Shown here one piece after another: positions 59,678 to 64,000 of a stretch of DNA of 64,000 nt. Under the pieces are notes generated by a model. That model had not been told where the DNA came from, did not search any database, and saw only the letters and a program-made list of their open reading frames with translations. Location: contig NZ_PTXN01000020.1 of NCBI RefSeq assembly GCF_012726345.1, positions 67-64,066 on the forward strand, read 5' to 3'. How positions within the stretch are numbered: the stretch's first letter is position 1; the number at the start of each line of letters is the position of its first letter. Origin of the DNA: Marinomonas sp. UCMA 3892 (lineage in GTDB: Bacteria > Pseudomonadota > Gammaproteobacteria > Pseudomonadales > Marinomonadaceae). The translations under genes and the position numbers were made by a program.

Positions 59678-59718
59678 TTATAAAAAGGTAAGAAAGCGTT
59701 TATCGGTTTCTTACCTTT
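59678..59718 (-). terminator. Terminator of the OFA transporter gene
   Basis: On the minus strand AAAGGTAAGAAA pairs perfectly (12 bp) with TTTCTTACCTTT around an 11-base loop, followed by TTTATAAAG. It lies about 30 bases after the transporter stop. Confidence 0.65.
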
Positions 59719-59746
59719 GGAGGTTTATCAAGTCTTGTTCTCGTGT

Positions 59747-61459
59747 CTAAGGGTGAGTTTTCTCAACGTGATGTTTTTCACTGACAGGACGAATCATTAG
59801 GTTGGCAAAGAAGCCAGCAATCAATAAGCCAGCCATCACATACATGGTTGTATTATAGAGACTTGATGTAGGATCAATCGTTCCAGCTGGTGCGATTTCC
59901 ATTAATTTGGCAACAGTTACGGACTTCGCTGCGATGAGCTCGTCTAGCTGAGATACGGACGTGTTAAATTTTTGTTCAAATGCAGCAGGATCGATTTTGT
60001 TGACCAAATCGTGAATCGCATTTTCTACCGATAGGTTTCTTAAATAAGTGATAACAAATGGCCCTAGTACACCAGCTGTTGACCATGCAGTAAGCAATCG
60101 ACCATGTATGCCGCCAACGTGTAGTGTGCCAAAGATATCCGCTAGATAAGCTGGGATAGTGGCAAATCCACCGCCGTACATAGTGAAAATAATCATAGTT
60201 GCTGCGTAGAACATAACTAACCAAGTAACGGAAGGGTCAGCACTTACCGCTGAAGCTGCGTACGGAATAGAAAGGTATAAAATCGTTCCAAGTACGAAGA
60301 AGCAATGGTAGGTGTTTTTACGCCCAATGAAATCGGATGTAGATGCCCAAAAGAATCGACCGCACATATTAAAAACAGAAATCATTAATACATAAGTGCC
60401 TGCAAAGCTTGCTGTGGCGATAGTCGGAAGGGTAGAGCCAAAAATCTCTGTCATCATGGTTTTGCCGATACCGATTACACCAATACCCGCGGTCACGTTG
60501 AAGCATAATACAATCCACAATAGCCAAAACTGAGGCGTTTTTAATGCCTGGTCAATATGGACATTGTTACGGCTAATCATAGCGTTTGCCGCATCTTTTG
60601 CTGGTGGTGTCCAACCTTCTGGTTTCCAATCTTTAGGAGGAATACGGTAAGCAAATGCCGCGACCATCATAATAATGAAATACACAATACCAAGAGTTAA
60701 GAAAACACTGGCAGCACCTGTATTGCCTGTACCAACCACATAAACGCCTGCATCACCAGGTATTGGAAGTTTTGCCGCCTCAGAGGCGCTGGCAACAACA
60801 ACTTCTAGTTTTCCGCTTGCCATTTCTGCGAAACGTTTACCACCTTCGGTAATTAGATTGACGGCAGATTCTGGCCCTAGGTAGGTTGGCGCGATGGCAA
60901 ATTTCTCTAGTAAAAAGGTGTTTAAAGGTGCGCCAATCATAGCACCACCACCAAACCCCATAATCGCCATACCTGTCGCCATGCCGCGTTTATCTGGGAA
61001 CCAGCGAAGTAATGTTGAAACAGGGGATACATAACCAAGCCCTAAACCACAGCCACCTAGTACACCATAACCTAAATACACCAACCATAGTTGATGGGTG
61101 GAAATACCCACACTGCCGATAATAAAGCCGCCTCCCCAAAGGAATGCGGCGGTTACACCAACACAACGAGGGCCAACCTCTTCAAGCCATTTCCCTGCAA
61201 TCGCAGCAGATAAACCAAGAAAAACAATCGCTACAGAGAATATCCATACCACGCTACTCAGGCTCCAGTCTTGCGCAGCACTGCTTACAACACCAAATTC
61301 CTTCGTTAATGCAGGATTAAAAATACTCCAGGCGTAAACAGAGCCGATACATAAGTGAATGGCGATTGAGGCGGGTGGAACTAACCAGCGATTAAAATTT
61401 GGAGAGGCAATTATTTTATCTTTCATTAAAAAGGATAAGAGAGTGCGAATCAGGTTCAT
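59747..61459 (-). CDS. OFA-family major facilitator (oxalate/formate antiporter-like)
   Basis: 570 residues from the ATG at 61459, which has AAGGA upstream; a TTG at 61510 would add 17 unlikely residues. Twelve membrane helices with WLVPPASIAIHLCIGSVYAWSIFNPAL and GGCGLGLGYVSPVSTLLRWFPDKRG are OFA-specific. Two hydrophilic insertions are unusual: about 200-265 (GGKRFAEMASGKLEVVVASA) and about 480-535 (IDPAAFEQKFNTSVSQLDEL). The family moves monocarboxylates or dicarboxylates across the inner membrane; substrate unknown. Confidence 0.88.
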   Translation of the reverse strand: MNLIRTLLSFLMKDKIIASPNFNRWLVPPASIAIHLCIGSVYAWSIFNPALTKEFGVVSSAAQDWSLSSVVWIFSVAIVFLGLSAAIAGKWLEEVGPRCVGVTAAFLWGGGFIIGSVGISTHQLWLVYLGYGVLGGCGLGLGYVSPVSTLLRWFPDKRGMATGMAIMGFGGGAMIGAPLNTFLLEKFAIAPTYLGPESAVNLITEGGKRFAEMASGKLEVVVASASEAAKLPIPGDAGVYVVGTGNTGAASVFLTLGIVYFIIMMVAAFAYRIPPKDWKPEGWTPPAKDAANAMISRNNVHIDQALKTPQFWLLWIVLCFNVTAGIGVIGIGKTMMTEIFGSTLPTIATASFAGTYVLMISVFNMCGRFFWASTSDFIGRKNTYHCFFVLGTILYLSIPYAASAVSADPSVTWLVMFYAATMIIFTMYGGGFATIPAYLADIFGTLHVGGIHGRLLTAWSTAGVLGPFVITYLRNLSVENAIHDLVNKIDPAAFEQKFNTSVSQLDELIAAKSVTVAKLMEIAPAGTIDPTSSLYNTTMYVMAGLLIAGFFANLMIRPVSEKHHVEKTHP

Positions 61460-61743
61460 AGTCTGTGTCCTTGCATACAATGTTATTGTTGTTTTAAGCT
61501 TTTTGTACAAATCCTTACAAAATGATTATAAGTTTTTTAAATGAAAAGAATATAAGTATTTGTTAAATGTTGACTGATCAGATGAATTTTTTACATCCAA
61601 ACAACCTTGATAGATGGAGGTGGGAGTTTTTTAAAATCTATAAGATTAGGGGAAGTGGATGGTGTTACTAACTTTAATTTTTTCATCATTGAGCAAAGAT
61701 AATGCTGATATAATGTTTATTCACTAAACATTTTATACGGAGT

Positions 61744-62817
61744 ATGTATTTGTTGAACAATGTATTTATCCAGTTCAAGGCGCTTTTTGCCTGGAGCGAT
61801 GTAAAGCGTCCTTGGCATCTTGCTGTTCTTGCTGCTGTATGTGTCGGTATTCCTGCCTTAATTGGCGCTGCGACAGAGCAATTTGCAATCGCTACGCTTT
61901 CGAGTTTAGGGGCAATGATTATCTTGTATCTACCTAAAACTCGTACTGCACATCGCATGGTGACGCTAGCTATGTGCTCATTTGGTTTTATGGTGTGTTT
62001 TGCCGTTGGTTCTCTCTCTAGTTTTAACCATTATGTTGCCGCTTTGGCGTTAGGAATATTGTCATTTGGGGCGATTGTTATTACTCGGTATTACCGTTTA
62101 GCTCCTCCTGGCAGTTTCTTTTTTATACTTGTTTCGGCTTTGGCTATTTATTTACCCTTTGATTTAAGTCGATGGTCATCGAATATTGGCATGGTAGCTT
62201 TAGGAGGGATGCTGTCATGTGGTCTTGCTTTTATTTATAGCATAATGACTGGAGCAAATGATTTACCTACAACTAAAGTAGAAACAGACCCACAAGTAAA
62301 CGCCATTATATTAGAAGGGGCGTTAGTCGCTTTCTTTATTGCATTTGCTTATCTCCTTGCTGTTTTATTAGCATTACCTAATGCGCTTTGGGTGCCTATT
62401 TCTTGTGCGGCTATTTTGCAAGGTGCTACGTATCGAATGATTTGGCATCGAAATGTTCACCGTATAGTTGGGACTGCAATTGGCATGGGCGTCGCTTGGT
62501 GTTTATTCTCTCTTCACCCTAATTATTGGGTTTTGGCATTAAGCATGATCTTCTTTCAATTTGTTGTGGAATTGTTGATCGTAAAAAACTATGGCGCAGC
62601 GGTGATTTTTATTACGCCTTTAACCGTTATTATGGCTGAGATTACCAGTGCCGATATGAGTACGGCTGTACTACTAGAACATCGGCTGGTGGATATTTCT
62701 ATTGGTAGTACCATCGGTATTTTAGGCGGTACTATCTTTCATCGAACTTCTTTACTTAAAAGTATTGAGTCAAGAATGAATGCACGTAGCTCATTATCAG
62801 GGCGTAAACCTTCTTAG
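61744..62817 (+). CDS. FUSC-family membrane protein
   Basis: 357 residues with about ten membrane helices in two clusters. ALPNALWVPISCAAILQGATYRMIWHRNVHRIVGTAIGMGVAW matches the FUSC_2 (fusaric acid resistance-like) domain. Unlike larger aromatic acid exporters of the family it lacks an extended soluble domain. TACGGAG precedes the ATG. It probably acts in efflux of small aromatic or organic acids, inferred from family only. A terminator follows. Confidence 0.82.
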   Translation: MYLLNNVFIQFKALFAWSDVKRPWHLAVLAAVCVGIPALIGAATEQFAIATLSSLGAMIILYLPKTRTAHRMVTLAMCSFGFMVCFAVGSLSSFNHYVAALALGILSFGAIVITRYYRLAPPGSFFFILVSALAIYLPFDLSRWSSNIGMVALGGMLSCGLAFIYSIMTGANDLPTTKVETDPQVNAIILEGALVAFFIAFAYLLAVLLALPNALWVPISCAAILQGATYRMIWHRNVHRIVGTAIGMGVAWCLFSLHPNYWVLALSMIFFQFVVELLIVKNYGAAVIFITPLTVIMAEITSADMSTAVLLEHRLVDISIGSTIGILGGTIFHRTSLLKSIESRMNARSSLSGRKPS

Positions 62818-62843
62818 TATTCTTCTAAATACCAACCTAAATG

Positions 62844-62878
62844 AATGCCTTTCTTCTTTGTATGAAAGGCATTTGTTT
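62844..62878 (+). terminator. Terminator after the FUSC gene
   Basis: AATGCCTTTC (62844-62853) pairs with GAAAGGCATT (62864-62873), followed by TGTTTTA. It isolates the FUSC gene from the riboswitch-led unit. Confidence 0.75.
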
Positions 62879-62981
62879 TACCATCAAATTTTGTCTCACT
62901 TTAGTTGCTTAAATTCAAGTTAAACCGTACGCTTCGAATCTCTGGTAATCGGCTATTAATCCTGCATTAAGATAATGAATA

Positions 62982-63191
62982 CCAGTTCTTGTGAAGGTGC
63001 CCTCACGGGTGAAACGGGAAACAGGTGCGCTCTTTGTTAAGCAACCCCTGTACTGCCCCCGCAACGGTAAATAAGTGATGTATTTTTATCGCTTCCACTG
63101 TCCATTGATAGAAATATCTTTGAATGGGAAGGGACGAGAGTTTTAGAAATGCAGATCTGCCAAACACTTATCAGTCCGGAGACCGGCCTTT
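62982..63191 (+). promoter_or_regulatory. Cobalamin riboswitch
   Basis: The conserved blocks are present in order: GGTGCC, then GGGTGAAACGGGAAACAGGTGCG, CTGCCCCCGCAACGGTAA (the B12 box region), and AGTCCGGAGACCGGCC near the 3' end. The element precedes the CbiM-type permease gene by about 100 bases and should reduce its expression when adenosyl- or methylcobalamin is plentiful. Boundaries are estimates. Confidence 0.94.
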
Positions 63192-63288
63192 ATTGATTAG
63201 GGCTTTTTCTGACGGCAATCTTTGTCATGTGAAAGTCTGCTAATTTGAATCATACGGGTGAGTATGAAGCATATTTTGGAGGCACATA

Positions 63289-63960
63289 GTGCATATTGAA
63301 CCTGGCGTCGTTGATGGCGCAAAAATCGTTTTGAGTTACGCTACGGCGTTGGCCGCTTTTGGCTTTTCAGCTAAAGCTTCTATCGATATGATCAAAAAAG
63401 ACGGCTTTATGTCTTTAATCGGTCGCAGTACTTTGACCACTCTTTTTGTTTTTGCTTTTTTTGAGTTGTTACCTCATCACGCTGTTGGTGTGTCTGAAGT
63501 GCATCTTATCTTAGGTTCAACGTTGTTTCTTATTTTTGGCTCAGCAGCGGCTTCGATTGGCTTGATATTAGGTTTGCTAACGCAAGGCGTGTTCTTTGCT
63601 CAGTTTGACCTGCCTCAATATGGCATGAACGTTACGACCTTATTGTTGCCTCTGTTTGCCATGTCTGCTGTTGCCCGCCGTACGATTGCTGAGAATACGG
63701 CCTATGTCGATATTAGCTACAAGCAAGCATTAAAGTTGTCTCTAACTTATCAAGGCGGTATTGTCGCTTGGGTGGCTTTTTGGGCATTTTATGGACAAGG
63801 TTTCGGTGCCGAGAACATGGCGTCTGTTGCGACGTTCGGTATGGCTTACCTTAGTGTTGTACTGATCGAGCCTATTTTAGATCTTGCCGTATTGGCTGGG
63901 GCGAAAAGCCTACATCGTTTTAAGAACTCGTCTTTGTTTGAAGCGCGTTTGTTTAACTAG
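63289..63960 (+). CDS. cbiM: CbiM-type cobalt transport permease
   Basis: 223 residues from a GTG preceded by TTTGGAGG. MHIEPGVVDGAKIVLSYATA gives the family's N-terminal Met-His with His at position 2, the cobalt/nickel ligand in CbiM. PHHAVGVSEVHLILGSTLFLIFG, AQFDLPQYGMNVTTLLLPLF and AYQGG-like TYQGGIVAWVAFWAFYGQGFG fit the ECF permease fold with about six helices. A cobalamin riboswitch upstream supports cobalt uptake for B12 synthesis. CbiN, CbiQ and CbiO are not seen before the window ends and may follow. Confidence 0.88.
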   Translation: MHIEPGVVDGAKIVLSYATALAAFGFSAKASIDMIKKDGFMSLIGRSTLTTLFVFAFFELLPHHAVGVSEVHLILGSTLFLIFGSAAASIGLILGLLTQGVFFAQFDLPQYGMNVTTLLLPLFAMSAVARRTIAENTAYVDISYKQALKLSLTYQGGIVAWVAFWAFYGQGFGAENMASVATFGMAYLSVVLIEPILDLAVLAGAKSLHRFKNSSLFEARLFN

Positions 63961-64000
63961 TTTTTATAATTGTTTTAAATACCCACTTTGTTTGCTTATT

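Overview
The window looks like chromosomal DNA of a moderately AT-rich marine gammaproteobacterium, most likely Oceanospirillales and close to Marinomonas. I base this on the protein sequences I recognise and on conserved gene orders (iscR-suf, rlmN-pilW-rodZ-ispG-hisS-yfgM-bamB-der). No genome comparison was possible. Coding density is high. I see no insertion sequence, prophage, CRISPR array or tRNA.

Layout. 1-290: tail of an rRNA operon (23S-5S spacer, 5S rRNA, terminator). 290-904: gene-free but with inverted repeats. 905-3385: a small periplasmic DUF3015 protein and a DUF4105 protein that appears to be an outer-membrane-anchored, cysteine-hydrolase-like enzyme. 3.4-8.5 kb: a LysR regulator and divergent EamA exporter, then a TetR regulator divergent from a 2,4-dienoyl-CoA reductase-like flavoenzyme with a twin-operator promoter, and a YkgJ-type Cys-cluster protein. 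8.7-12.9 kb: cardiolipin synthase plus an EEP-family phosphodiesterase, facing a DUF2254 membrane protein and a coiled-coil partner. 13.1-21.1 kb: an iron-sulfur assembly locus (iscR, sufBCDS, sufA-like, sufT, sufE, iscS-like) behind an IscR type-1 site. 21.2-30.4 kb: housekeeping genes ndk, rlmN, pilW, rodZ, ispG, hisS, yfgM, bamB, der. 30.6-32.6 kb: rimK and an aspartoacylase-like metallohydrolase. 32.7-39.2 kb: an orphan membrane protein, ygiQ, tpm, ybaM-like, DUF1304, dinB-like and an LRR-protein kinase. 39.2-40.0 kb: a type II lumazine synthase under an FMN riboswitch. 40.8-48.9 kb: cobJ-cobM-cobW-cobN-cbiX. 49-52.8 kb: a coiled-coil lipoprotein and the carboxynorspermidine genes. 53-61.5 kb: NnrU-like, two chemoreceptors around an Hsp70-like YegD, and an OFA-family transporter. 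61.7-64 kb: a FUSC-family protein, then a cobalamin riboswitch controlling a CbiM-type cobalt permease.

How parts work together. The Fe-S locus contains a complete SUF scaffold set with IscR in charge. Its second desulfurase ends where the IscU-docking tail of E. coli IscS would begin. The two cobalt/B12 loci combine uptake (CbiM), cobalt handling (His-rich CobW and CbiX) and corrin methylation and chelation (CobJ, CobM, CobN). Only the uptake gene has a visible B12 riboswitch.

No single locus is clearly a wholly new system. The best leads are the DUF4105 barrel hydrolase, the RimK/metallohydrolase pair, the LRR-kinase, the tail-less IscS, and the hairpin-masked orphan membrane protein at 32.7 kb.
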